Source: Pseudomonadota bacterium (lineage in GTDB: Bacteria > Myxococcota_A > Polyangia > Fen-1088). Taken from it: a stretch of 34,306 bases of DNA. The DNA lies in NCBI GenBank assembly GCA_017881245.1, contig JADGRC010000481.1, forward strand, positions 1 through 34,306, in the 5' to 3' direction. Below are positions 7,257 through 15,387 of this stretch, piece after piece. A model generated the notes under the pieces. The model made no database searches, was not told the DNA's origin, and was given only the letters and a program-made list of their open reading frames with translations. The translations under genes were made by a program, and so were the position numbers. The stretch's first letter is position 1; every line of letters begins with the position of its first letter.

Positions 7257-9149
7257 TCAGACTCCGCCGAAGGCTTGCGCCGCCGCCTTCTTTTCCGCGA
7301 AGACCGCCTTCCCCTTTGCCTTGCTCGACCGCGCGAAGAAGACCGCGCCGTAAATGCCCCACGTGCCGCAGACCGCAAGCGCGATATAGGGTTCCTTCCA
7401 ACTCATTCCCGAAACCGTAAAGGGCCCCACAAGATAGAAGAGCATGCACAGCAGATTCGCTACCAACCCGAAGATCGGCACGAACATGTGCTTGAACCCG
7501 CTGAAGGTGTGGTGTTCGCGAAAAGCAACGATCGCGATCACGCATGTGAGCATGTAAAGCAGGAACGTTCCGAAGTTGCTGATGAGCGTGACGATGACCA
7601 GCGTGTTTGGCAGCTTCGCCAAAGTAGCGGGATCAAAGAAACCGAAGCTGTACCAGATGTTGTGGTACTTCGCGTCGAGCGGCGCCGGAGTGGTTCCACC
7701 CAGGTACACCGTCACAGTGACGATGCCGATGATCGCTGAGAGGATGGCCAGCGTCCAAATCGCCCGATGGGGTGTCAGGTTCTTACCGTGGAGCATGCCG
7801 AAGTGCTCGGGCACCTCCTCGTCCCTGCCCATCGCGTAGGTCACCCGCGCCCCTGTGTTCAGGCAGGCCAGGGTGGTCCCAATGAGCGCGAGGAACACCG
7901 TGAACGCCTCGACCAGCATGAAGGCCCGTCCCGCCGAGTAGCTCCCGAACAACCAGGTTCCGACGATGACCATCATGTCACCGATCGGCGCACCCGACGC
8001 CGCGGCGTTGGGCATGTTGTAGCCCGAATTGAGGAAATAATTCGCCGCGAAATACTCGAACAGGTAGCACACCAGCCCCTGAATACCGAGGGACAGGAGC
8101 ACGGCCCGCGGGATATCGCGCTTGGCGTTCTTGGCTTCCTCGCCCATTGAGGTGACCGACTCGAAGCCGACCAGAATCAGGATCGCGATGCACGCCTGAA
8201 TGAAAATAAACGAGAATCCGTGTGGCCCTGTCACGGAGCTGGCTGTGGCGTGGAACTTGAAATGCGGTGTGAGATCCTTGGGGTGATCGGCGTCGGACGG
8301 CTCCAAGGTCGTGGCTTGGTCCGGAGCGTACGACAGAAGGAATGGCACCGGGTTGCCGTCCTTCATCTCGGGGACTGGGTTCCCCGCCGCGTCCATCTTG
8401 TTCTGCAGCACCGGCTGTCCACCGCTGTCGAGCTTGGGCTTTCCGTTTTCCATCACCGGTTCCTGCGCGACGACAAAATCGACCGGCGTGCCGTTTATTA
8501 ACTGTAGTCCGCGCGCCCCCTCCGGATGATTCGCCCGATAGGCGATGGCCATGATGGCGAACACCACCAGCGCTGAAATCTGGACGATGTTGATCACCAT
8601 GTTCACCACGGTGGTGCCCGTGACGCCGCGATACGCGATAAAGGCGACACCCAACGCGAACGCGAAGCAGAACAGATACATGAAAAGGGGACTGTTGAAT
8701 CCACCGCTGAACGTGTCCGGAAAGAATTGATTCAGAAGGTAGCCACTGATGAGAGCGGTCACGCCCACCATGCAACCGGGGTACACCCAGTAGTAAAGGT
8801 GGCTGGCCCACCCGGTGATGAACTTCGCCAACCGCGCAAACTTGTAAGCGTGCGTCTTGCTGAGGAAGGCCTGTTCGGCGAAGAAGTACGACGAGCCCGC
8901 GCCCGGGTACAACTTCGACAGCTCCGAGTAGCTGATCGCCGTCGCGAAGCAAAGCGCCAAGGCAGCAACGATCCCGAACCACATCGCCGAGCCGGCCATC
9001 GGAGCTCCGTAGAGCGACTGAATCTGGTACGTAAGCCAGAGGAACGCGCCTGGCGCGATCAGGGCCATCGCGTTGATTGTCAGACCCGTCAGACCCAACG
9101 TCGCGCGGCTCGGCGTGGGGCTGCTCGAAGCAGCGTTAACATCAGCCAT
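7257..9149 (-). CDS. APC-superfamily amino-acid permease
   Basis: 630 aa; ATG 9149 is preceded by AAGGAG seven bases upstream. About twelve hydrophobic helices fit the APC fold. The first helix has the expected unwound Gly-rich start (LTGLTINAMALIAPGAFLW), and GFESVTSMGEEAKNAKRDIP in the sixth helix region is the family hallmark for amino-acid/proton symporters. Length exceeds the usual 450-520 aa mainly because of a hydrophilic insertion of roughly 80-90 residues before that helix, containing the repeats GQPVLQ, GNPVPE and GNPVPF. Substrate cannot be read from sequence. It heads the minus-strand run permease-PP2C-kinase-amt and faces the two-regulator operon across a 517-bp region. Confidence 0.9.
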   Translation of the reverse strand: MADVNAASSSPTPSRATLGLTGLTINAMALIAPGAFLWLTYQIQSLYGAPMAGSAMWFGIVAALALCFATAISYSELSKLYPGAGSSYFFAEQAFLSKTHAYKFARLAKFITGWASHLYYWVYPGCMVGVTALISGYLLNQFFPDTFSGGFNSPLFMYLFCFAFALGVAFIAYRGVTGTTVVNMVINIVQISALVVFAIMAIAYRANHPEGARGLQLINGTPVDFVVAQEPVMENGKPKLDSGGQPVLQNKMDAAGNPVPEMKDGNPVPFLLSYAPDQATTLEPSDADHPKDLTPHFKFHATASSVTGPHGFSFIFIQACIAILILVGFESVTSMGEEAKNAKRDIPRAVLLSLGIQGLVCYLFEYFAANYFLNSGYNMPNAAASGAPIGDMMVIVGTWLFGSYSAGRAFMLVEAFTVFLALIGTTLACLNTGARVTYAMGRDEEVPEHFGMLHGKNLTPHRAIWTLAILSAIIGIVTVTVYLGGTTPAPLDAKYHNIWYSFGFFDPATLAKLPNTLVIVTLISNFGTFLLYMLTCVIAIVAFREHHTFSGFKHMFVPIFGLVANLLCMLFYLVGPFTVSGMSWKEPYIALAVCGTWGIYGAVFFARSSKAKGKAVFAEKKAAAQAFGGV

Positions 9150-9320
9150 CTGGTCGCTCCTTGCGTGAAGTGGTTTCGTTTCCAAACACGGGGCGTTGTC
9201 TCTGCCCGGTGACCAAACTTTACGGAGCGCTGATGAACCGGCGGTTTCCGACACACAAATTCGACGTAACTTCCGAGCGCATCAACGCAAAGAATAGCCC
9301 TTCCCAGAGGTCTGGATTAT

Positions 9321-9348
9321 CAACGCTGAGTCCTAGTTATCAGCGTTG
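9321..9348. promoter_or_regulatory. Perfect 9-bp inverted repeat, candidate operator
   Basis: CAACGCTGA and TCAGCGTTG are exact complements separated by ten bases, so the half-site centres lie about 19 bp apart, close to two helical turns. That geometry suits a dimeric HTH protein such as a Fis-type activator. It is about 170 bp upstream of the permease start and 320 bp upstream of the HTH gene. No T-run follows, which argues against a terminator. Confidence 0.5.
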
Positions 9349-9352
9349 TTCT

Positions 9353-9365
9353 CTGCATAATGCAG
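9353..9365. promoter_or_regulatory. Palindrome CTGCAT-A-ATGCAG (TGCA-N3-TGCA dyad 1)
   Basis: Perfect 13-bp palindrome with core TGCA-TAA-TGCA, five bases after the larger inverted repeat. It shares the TGCA-N3-TGCA layout with the sites at 9386 and 9534. Confidence 0.45.
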
Positions 9366-9385
9366 GATCGCCATGGTTGGATCCC

Positions 9386-9396
9386 CGCATTTTGCA
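9386..9396. promoter_or_regulatory. Imperfect dyad CGCA-TTT-TGCA (dyad 2)
   Basis: Same spacing as dyad 1, with the first half-site changed to CGCA. Its centre lies 32 bp from that of dyad 1, about three helical turns, so the two would face the same side of the DNA. Confidence 0.35.
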
Positions 9397-9533
9397 AGTT
9401 GTTAGGGACGCCAAATTGTTTGTGCCTTTGGACACGGGCCACGTCTGAGGTCGGCTCACACATCCTGTCGAATGAGACTCCGCCGTGGATCCTGTTTTTC
9501 ATTGCGGCCTGCTGCACACTTCTGCACGCCTGC

Positions 9534-9550
9534 CATTGCAATATGCAATG
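9534..9550. promoter_or_regulatory. Palindrome CATTGCA-ATA-TGCAATG (dyad 3)
   Basis: Perfect 7-bp arms around three bases, core TGCA-ATA-TGCA, about 117 bp before the HTH gene start. With dyads 1 and 2 it suggests repeated binding of one regulator in this region. Confidence 0.45.
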
Positions 9551-9666
9551 CCGGCTAAGCGGCTACGAGCCTAAGTGGCTCTCGGAGCCGGACCGAGTCC
9601 ACACCGATCTATGGTGCGTGACTTGGGTACGTGACTTGCTCTGATTCGGCTGGGGAGGCAGCAGCG

Positions 9667-10911
9667 ATGAATGCGGCCCTAGACGTTCTGCCGAATCCGC
9701 AATCACCTTCACGAAGTCGCAAACACGAAGGCGAGCCGCGGAACTCTAACGAGAGACGATACCCGCGGTCGGGTGGGACCTTGCTTCCATCCGAGCTTGA
9801 GTATCTTCGCGTGGGAGACGATATCGGGTTGGGGCCAAGGACTCTGATGTCCGGCGAATCGCCGGAGATGAGAGCCAGGTTGGGACGTCGGGTGGTCGAA
9901 CGGCTCGCGAAGACCGCCCATGCGCTGCCTCGACATATCTTGGAGCTCGAGGTTCCCCCTCCCCCAATCGTACTGGACACGTTCCTGATCGATGAGCGAA
10001 CGCGGCGCGCCTTGGAGAGGATGCAACCCTACCGCGACACTCAACCCTGGACGCTGGCTCGGTACCTGGAGCTCCCCAGGTTTGGACCACGGTGTTTGGT
10101 TGATCTCTTGGCGGCTCGCGCCGAAAAGTTGGCGACACAGGAACATACCAACCACACTGCGCCTTCAGTTGGAGCGAAGGCGATTGATTGGGGTGGCACG
10201 CGGGTGTCGCTTGCATCCGAGACCGTGATGGTGCTGGATCTGATATCGCGGTTCCTGAGCCAGCGCACGCCGGTGGGGATGGAACAGATTCACAAGCACG
10301 CGTGCGACCACGGACTCAAGGTCCCGGCTGCGACGCTTGCAGATCTGCTGCTTCTGTATCGAAAGAGCAAACGGACGCCGCCATTTCGAATCGCTAGTCT
10401 GGCTGGGGCCGAGGTGGCTGTGCGCCCTCATGAGCAACGATCCTCGGGCGCAATATCGATCACGGCGACCCATTTCATTGATTGGTGGGGACTTGCGCCC
10501 GTGGAGTCGGTCGCCAGCCGATCCCGGCTGGTCACGGGATGCGCAATATCCGAACGAACCATCCACAATGTTTTGGAGGTATCGAAGGGGTTCGTATGGC
10601 TGGATGATGAAAGGACTTGGTTCACGTTCCGACAACGCGACAGCTCCCTGCTTCGACTGTTGACGAAAATGCTCACGATCGGCGAGTGGTTCGACCTCGT
10701 TCGTGTTCAACTCCAAGTTGGCAAATGCCAAGCGCAGGTGCGTGATGTACCGCGCTCGGTGTTCGCACGCTATCTGCGGACCGCTGTGAACTGCCAAATC
10801 CGAGCGACTTGGGCGCGGCGCAGACGGCCCGACGACGGGCCAGATCTCGAGCGACCGCTGCTGCCTGTACGTCTGGCGTCTCCTCGGTCGCACTATGGCC
10901 GGGACCTTCGA
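9667..10911 (+). CDS. Putative transcription factor with alpha-CTD-like HhH and HTH-like regions
   Basis: 415 aa from ATG 9667, chosen for GGGGAGG eight bases upstream rather than the ATG at 9631; the TGA stop ends at 10914 and overlaps the next start. Residues about 101-153 (FLIDERTRRALERM, then LARYLELPRFGPRCLVDLLAA) resemble the helix-hairpin-helix of the RNA polymerase alpha C-terminal domain. Residues about 185-235 look like a helical bundle. Residues 270-372 (IDWWGLAPVESVASR, SKGFVWLDDERTWFTF, LLTKMLTIGEWFDL, RDVPRSVFARYL) resemble the winged/sigma-region-4-like C-terminal domain of a poorly described group of putative regulators. The N-terminal 40 residues and the Arg-rich C-terminus look disordered. 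Third codon positions are less GC-rich than in flanking genes. Function is inferred from fold resemblance only. Confidence 0.65.
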
Positions 10912-11927
10912 TGATCGACGTCGAGCCAGGTTCGAGGGACCAATCGACTCCTCAAGCAGATGTCGCGCGCCGACGTGTGCGCACCCTGACAGACGTGACC
11001 CCAAAATCACAAAATCCCCGAATGGCGAGGGTCATTGCGACCATTCGACGTGCGGCCCACTCGAACGCTCCGATCCTTCTTCGGGGCGAAACCGGCACGG
11101 GGAAATCGACCTTCGCTGAAGTTCTTCACAGCGAGAGCCCCCGACGTGCAAGCCCATTCGTCGTCGTCGATTGTCCGACTCTATCTGATGCCCTGTTTGC
11201 AAGTGAGTTGTTCGGGCACGGAACAGAGACAGCTGCTGTAACTCAGGATCAGGCAGGACGCATCGAGGCGGCTACTGGCGGCACCCTGTTTCTGGACGAA
11301 ATCGGAGAGATGCCACTGTCGGTCCAATCGAAGTTGTTGAGGTTCCTCGACAAGAGGAGGTACGAAGAAACCGGTGGCGGCCAGTCCTCGAGTTGCGACG
11401 TGCGAGTTGTCGCGGCGACCAACCGACGCATTGAAGACGACGTCAAGAATGGCCGTTTTCGGCTGGATCTGTTTTTTCGCCTGAACGTGGTCGAGATTGA
11501 TATCCCACCACTAAGAGAACGACCTGAAGACATTCTGCCGATAGCGCGCCACTTCATCGAGGTTTTTTCGGCGCAACACGGGAGACCCGTTCAACAGCTG
11601 TCAAAGGGCGCCGTCCAGCTGCTTTCCTCGTACGCTTGGCCTGGAAACGTGCGCGAGCTGAGAAACACGATTGAGCAGGTGGTCATGTTGTGTTCTGCCA
11701 ACGTTATCGAAGCCGAGGCATTTCCTGTTCGACTGGCAGGGGCTACACGCCCGCAACCCTCTATCGGTGGGGATTTCGCGGTCGACGAAATCGAACAGGA
11801 GCACATCATGCGGGTCATCCGGCGGACCCCGACGCTGGAAAGGGCCGCCGTCATCCTTGGTATCGACTACACGACTCTCTGGCGCAAGCGAAAACGCTAT
11901 CTGAGTGCCGATTCCGTGTCAGGATAG
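10911..11927 (+). CDS. AAA+ activator of the bacterial enhancer-binding type, GAFTGA motif not conserved
   Basis: 338 aa; ATG 10911 overlaps the upstream TGA (ATGA). There is no receiver, FHA or GAF domain: about 35 residues precede the AAA+ domain. Visible are Walker A GETGTGKS (59-66), ELFGH (99-103), Walker B LFLDEIGEMP (126-135), arginine-rich GRFRLDLFFRLNV (181-193), LRERPEDI, WPGNVREL (243-250) and a C-terminal Fis-type HTH (EHIMRVIRRTPTLERAA then TTLWRKRKRY). The sigma54-contact loop, normally GAFTGA, reads GTETAA (104-109) directly after ELFGH, two residues shorter than usual and without the key Phe. ATP hydrolysis should be intact, but classical sigma54 activation is doubtful. Third codon positions are AT-richer than in neighbours, hinting at transfer together with the upstream partner. 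Confidence 0.88.
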   Translation: MIDVEPGSRDQSTPQADVARRRVRTLTDVTPKSQNPRMARVIATIRRAAHSNAPILLRGETGTGKSTFAEVLHSESPRRASPFVVVDCPTLSDALFASELFGHGTETAAVTQDQAGRIEAATGGTLFLDEIGEMPLSVQSKLLRFLDKRRYEETGGGQSSSCDVRVVAATNRRIEDDVKNGRFRLDLFFRLNVVEIDIPPLRERPEDILPIARHFIEVFSAQHGRPVQQLSKGAVQLLSSYAWPGNVRELRNTIEQVVMLCSANVIEAEAFPVRLAGATRPQPSIGGDFAVDEIEQEHIMRVIRRTPTLERAAVILGIDYTTLWRKRKRYLSADSVSG

Positions 11928-11957
11928 CGAGCGGCGCCGAATCCCGCCACCGCTCGC
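11927..11957 (+). terminator. GC hairpin at the end of the regulator operon
   Basis: GCGAGCGG (11927-11934) and CCGCTCGC (11950-11957) pair perfectly over 8 bp with a 15-base loop, starting on the last base of the activator's stop codon. No T-run follows, so it is a candidate transcript-end structure rather than a classical terminator. A second GC palindrome (CCCGGGG-C-CCCCGGG) sits at 12008-12022 before the convergent glutamine synthetase gene. Confidence 0.35.
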
Positions 11958-12074
11958 AACGGGCCGGGGTTCGCCATCGTGGTGCATTCACGGAACACAC
12001 GCGACGGCCCGGGGCCCCCGGGGTTGCGCCTTCGCACGACCCCTCCGGCACAGCCCCGGACCACTCCGGCGACG

Positions 12075-14255
12075 CTATTTGATGAACAGAATCTCCTGGA
12101 ATGTCGGCAGGGGCCACAGATCGTCGTCGACGACTGCCTCCAACCCGTCGGCCGCCTCGCGTACCTTGAGCATGGCCGGCAAGACCGATGTGCAAAAGTG
12201 TTTCGCTTCGGCAAGCGCGCCGTCTTGGCCATGGTGGGCGGTCGCGACTTCCAGACCGGCAAGGCCCGCTTGCAACTTACCGAGCAGATCGGTCACTTGC
12301 TTCAGGACGGACGTATCTGGCGTGAACCCGGCCGCCTTCACCGCCGTGGCGCTCTCCGCCAGCTCACGCTGATAGTGCATGGCCGCCGGAAGGATCGATG
12401 TCTTGGCAATCTTACTCGTCAGCTTCGCTTCCACGTTCACCGACTTGCTGTAGTGCTCCAGGTAGGTTTCGTAGCGGCTGTGCAGCTCCCGCGGCGATAG
12501 CACTTTGTATTTGTCGAACAAGGCAACAACGTCCTTCTGTTGCAGCACGGGCAGAGCGTCAACCGCCGTTTTGTAGTTGGGGAGCCCCCTCTTCTCGGCC
12601 TCCATGTGCCACTCCTGCGAGTATCCGTTGCCGTCGAAGATCACGGCGCCGTGCTGCGTGATGATCTCCGCAAGCACCTCCTGAATCGCCGCGTTCAGCT
12701 TCTTCCCACTGGCAAGGCCGGCGTCGAGTTTGGTCGCAATGACGTCGCAGGATTCGGCGATCGCGGTATTGAGCGCCACGAGCGGATCAGCGATGGACTG
12801 GCTTGAGCCGACCGCTCGAAATTCAAAACGATTGCCCGTGAAGGCAAACGGGCTCGTGCGGTTCCGATCACCGGCATCGCGTGGAAGCTTGGGCAAGGCG
12901 TCGACACCGATCTCGAGCGTGCCCCCCATCTTCGAGGACTTCGCCCCACCTGTGCGAATCTGCTGAAACACGTCGGAGAGCTGCTCGCCAAGGAATATGG
13001 AGATGATGGCGGGCGGCGCTTCGTTGGCCCCGAGGCGGTGATCGTTGCTGGCGGTCGCGATCACCGCCCGTAAAAGGCCCGCATACTTGTGCACCGCGCG
13101 GATCACGGCGCCGCAGAACACTAGAAACTGCGCGTTCTCGTGGGGAGTCTCGCCAGGGTCGAGCAGGTTACCTTGGGTCTGGTTCCCGAACGAGAAGTTG
13201 ACGTGCTTGCCGGACCCGTTCACGCCCGCAAACGGTTTTTCGTGCAGCAGGCAGACGAGACCATATTTTTCGGCCACCCGCCTCAGCGTGATCATCACAA
13301 TCTGCTGGTGATCCGATGCGATGTTTCCGCTCTCAAACACCGGTGCGACCTCGAACTGGCCGGGGGCGACCTCGTTGTGGCGCGTCTTGACCGGAACGCC
13401 GAGCTTGAACAGCTCCCGATCGCACTCCATCATGAAGGCGATTACGCGCTCGGGAATGACACCGAAGTAGTGGTCCTCGAACTCCTGCCCTTTGGGTGGA
13501 CGAGCGCCGAAGAGCGCACGTCCGGCGTTCAGCAGATCGGGCCGCGCGTAGAAGAAATTCTTGTCGATGAGGAAGTACTCCTGCTCCGCGCCTGCGTAGG
13601 ACACGACCATCGCGGGCTTCTCGTGGCCGAACAGCTTCAAGACGCGCGCGACCTGGGCATTGAGCGCCTGACCCGAACGCAAGAGCGGCGTCTTTTTGTC
13701 CAGGGCCTCGCCGGTCCACGACACGAAGGCGGTCGGAATGCAAAGCGTCGTGCCGTTGGTCGTCTCCAGTAGGTAGGCGGGGCTGGTCACGTCCCACGCG
13801 GTGTAACCACGCGCCTCGCTGGTGGCGCGAATCCCACCGTTGGGGAAGCTCGACGCGTCGGATTCGCCCTGAACCAGCGTCTTACCCGCGAACTCGGTGA
13901 TCGCCCCACCCTCGCCGTCCGGAGACAGAAAGCTGTCCTGCTTGCCGGCGCTGACGCCCGTGAGGGGATAAAAGACGTGCGCGTAGTGCGTGGCGCCCTT
14001 TGAAAGGGCCCACGCCTTCATGGCCGCGGCGACCACGTCCGCCACTCGCGGATCAAGGGATGTGCCCGTCTCGACCGTGCGCTTGACCGCCCGGTAGACT
14101 TCTTTCGGCAATTGCGCCTTCATGGTCGCAAGGCCAAAAACATTCGTGCCGAACAGGGACGCCGCTGGGCTCTCTTTGTAATCGAGGGGTGCGCCCGTGT
14201 GTTTGTAGTTTGTCGCCGCCGTGATCGCCGCTCGCCGCGCCGTGCTTCCGCTCAT
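12075..14255 (-). CDS. glnN: Glutamine synthetase type III
   Basis: 726 aa, typical for GSIII (about 700-730 aa), much longer than GSI or GSII. It makes glutamine from glutamate, ammonium and ATP in the cytoplasm. Signatures: N-terminal [101 protein letters not shown] and [20 protein letters not shown], in the normal order. ATG 14255 is preceded by AAGGAG ten bases upstream. A GTTCGCCG/CGGCGAAC inverted repeat and a sigma54-like element lie upstream (separate entries). It stands close to the amt/permease cluster, and its end faces the regulator operon across 147 bp. Confidence 0.96.
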   Translation of the reverse strand: MSGSTARRAAITAATNYKHTGAPLDYKESPAASLFGTNVFGLATMKAQLPKEVYRAVKRTVETGTSLDPRVADVVAAAMKAWALSKGATHYAHVFYPLTGVSAGKQDSFLSPDGEGGAITEFAGKTLVQGESDASSFPNGGIRATSEARGYTAWDVTSPAYLLETTNGTTLCIPTAFVSWTGEALDKKTPLLRSGQALNAQVARVLKLFGHEKPAMVVSYAGAEQEYFLIDKNFFYARPDLLNAGRALFGARPPKGQEFEDHYFGVIPERVIAFMMECDRELFKLGVPVKTRHNEVAPGQFEVAPVFESGNIASDHQQIVMITLRRVAEKYGLVCLLHEKPFAGVNGSGKHVNFSFGNQTQGNLLDPGETPHENAQFLVFCGAVIRAVHKYAGLLRAVIATASNDHRLGANEAPPAIISIFLGEQLSDVFQQIRTGGAKSSKMGGTLEIGVDALPKLPRDAGDRNRTSPFAFTGNRFEFRAVGSSQSIADPLVALNTAIAESCDVIATKLDAGLASGKKLNAAIQEVLAEIITQHGAVIFDGNGYSQEWHMEAEKRGLPNYKTAVDALPVLQQKDVVALFDKYKVLSPRELHSRYETYLEHYSKSVNVEAKLTSKIAKTSILPAAMHYQRELAESATAVKAAGFTPDTSVLKQVTDLLGKLQAGLAGLEVATAHHGQDGALAEAKHFCTSVLPAMLKVREAADGLEAVVDDDLWPLPTFQEILFIK

Positions 14256-14288
14256 GATGTTCGTTCTCCTTTTCGAATTCTGATTCGA

Positions 14289-14309
14289 GTTCGCCGCCGA
14301 ACGGCGAAC
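14289..14309 (-). promoter_or_regulatory. Perfect 8-bp inverted repeat upstream of glutamine synthetase
   Basis: GTTCGCCG and CGGCGAAC flank a 5-base loop, about 34 bp before the GSIII start codon. It could be an operator or a hairpin in the 5' leader, and it overlaps the downstream half of the sigma54-like element. Confidence 0.4.
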
Positions 14310-14319
14310 GGTGGTCCAA
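14303..14319 (-). promoter_or_regulatory. Possible sigma54 (-24/-12) promoter for glutamine synthetase
   Basis: Read on the minus strand: TTGGACCACCGTTCGCC. GG and GC are exactly ten bases apart, as required for -24/-12 elements, but the inner bases match TGGCAC-N5-TTGC only partly. The predicted start would leave a leader of about 37 bases. Tentative. Confidence 0.3.
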
Positions 14320-14410
14320 CGAGTTCATAGCTCTTTTGACCTTGGATACGGCAAGGGTTTTCGTCGTCGCACGCGCGTATTTTCAAAAAAATCAGCAAAC
14401 ATCAACAGCA

Positions 14411-14428
14411 CGAAACCGCCAGGTTTCG
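14411..14428 (-). terminator. Hairpin downstream of the phosphotransferase gene
   Basis: CGAAACC/GGTTTCG, a 7-bp perfect stem with a 4-base loop; on the minus strand a T7 run follows about 20 bases later. It lies between the phosphotransferase stop (14495) and glutamine synthetase, so it may end the upstream transcript. Confidence 0.35.
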
Positions 14429-14494
14429 GCTGCATTTCCGCCGTCTTTCCGTCAGGACAACACCGGGCCTCCCTGAACTCGGAAGGCAGCGGCG

Positions 14495-15301
14495 CTAGAC
14501 CTCCGCTTGGGTCTCGATTGCGCGTCGAAAGCGCTCCGGGGAACGAAATAGCTCGGCGATGCAGTTCCACGAAAGCTCGCCGAGCCGACTCTCCCTTTGT
14601 CGGCCGAGGGCACATTGCAGGTAGATCGCCTCGCGTAGCAACGGCACGAGGTCGAGGCGGCACCGGAGCTCCCAGGCCGCGGCGTCGGTCGCTTCGCGCC
14701 GAACGGCGGCCTCGAAATCGATCAGAATGGGTTCGAGCGGCGCTGGACACACGATGCAGTTGTGCAACTCAGCGTCGCCGTGCGCCAGGCCGCCGCTTTG
14801 CAGGACCAGCAGTTGCGCCAGCGTCTCCTCTGCCAGCCGCCACAGTCCCGCGGCGGTTGCCAGCGATAGCTTCTGTGCCTTGGCGATGTTGTTCTCGGGA
14901 GGCTCGCCGCCAAATGGAGTGAGACGGGCGAACGACTGGCCCGGAACCAGGCAACTGCGAAACACGTTCGACTCGTACCCGATGGGGGGCGGTATCGTGC
15001 TCAGCTGTGAAGCCAGGAGATGTTGGTCGAATTCGACGCGGGGATCGCCGTGCAATCTTCCCGGAAAATACGTCTTGCGAAAATGAAGCGGGTAGGTCTG
15101 CGCGGCAGGGTGCATCCGGCGCGTGTCCTCTCCCGCGATGATCAGCTCCGCGGTCATCAGCGGCAGACCGTTCGCCTCGCGACGTGCCTGGGTGCGGACG
15201 ACGAAATCCTGCCGCGGAGGCCTTTCGATCAGCGAAAACAGCTCCTGCGCCAGAAGAACCGTGTGCCGTGGCGACACCGCGATGGGCCGGTTCTCGTCCA
15301 T
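14495..15301 (-). CDS. Kinase-fold phosphotransferase-like protein
   Basis: 268 aa from ATG 15301, with AAGGCAGG just upstream. The catalytic core resembles the APH/Kdo-kinase/YrbL side of the protein-kinase superfamily: HGDAELHN (174-181) corresponds to the HxDxxxxN catalytic loop and LIDFEAA (194-199) to the metal-binding DFE/DFG segment. FRKTYFPGRLHGDPRVEFDQH earlier may supply the ATP-anchoring Lys and helix C. No glycine loop, membrane segment or signal peptide was seen, so it is probably cytoplasmic. Substrate unknown (small molecule, lipid sugar or protein). It lies upstream of glutamine synthetase on the same strand, separated by about 240 bp, and diverges from the sigma-factor cluster. 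Confidence 0.65.
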   Translation of the reverse strand: MDENRPIAVSPRHTVLLAQELFSLIERPPRQDFVVRTQARREANGLPLMTAELIIAGEDTRRMHPAAQTYPLHFRKTYFPGRLHGDPRVEFDQHLLASQLSTIPPPIGYESNVFRSCLVPGQSFARLTPFGGEPPENNIAKAQKLSLATAAGLWRLAEETLAQLLVLQSGGLAHGDAELHNCIVCPAPLEPILIDFEAAVRREATDAAAWELRCRLDLVPLLREAIYLQCALGRQRESRLGELSWNCIAELFRSPERFRRAIETQAEV

Positions 15302-15387
15302 TGTCGCCTGCCTTACGACGCCCGGTGTCCCAAGACAAGTCCGTTCTGGCCAGATTCACTTCAGACCCGTGGACCCTGGTATACGAT

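Larger units (their letters stand above)
9150..9666. promoter_or_regulatory. 517-bp divergent regulatory region between permease and regulator operon
   Basis: No convincing gene lies here; the short open frames lack start signals and coding character. Base composition is visibly richer in A and T than in the flanking genes. It holds at least four dyads, listed separately, between 9321 and 9550, plus GC hairpins (GGCTACGAGCC and GGCTCTCGGAGCC) around 9560-9590. It must contain the promoters of both the permease operon and the regulator operon. No clear -35/-10 or -24/-12 pair could be fixed on either strand. Confidence 0.6.

Noticed and set aside
7229-7378. N-terminal extension of the PP2C phosphatase
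   Set aside because: Very Arg-rich, lies inside the permease C-terminus, and PP2C motif 1 is normally close to the start.
9374-9389. Sigma54-like TGGTTGGATCCCCGCA upstream of the HTH gene
   Set aside because: GG-N10-GC spacing is right but almost no other consensus base matches, and it lies nearly 280 bp from the gene.
12008-12022. CCCGGGG-C-CCCCGGG palindrome as a terminator
   Set aside because: The loop would be a single base and no T-run follows; chance palindromes are common at this GC content.
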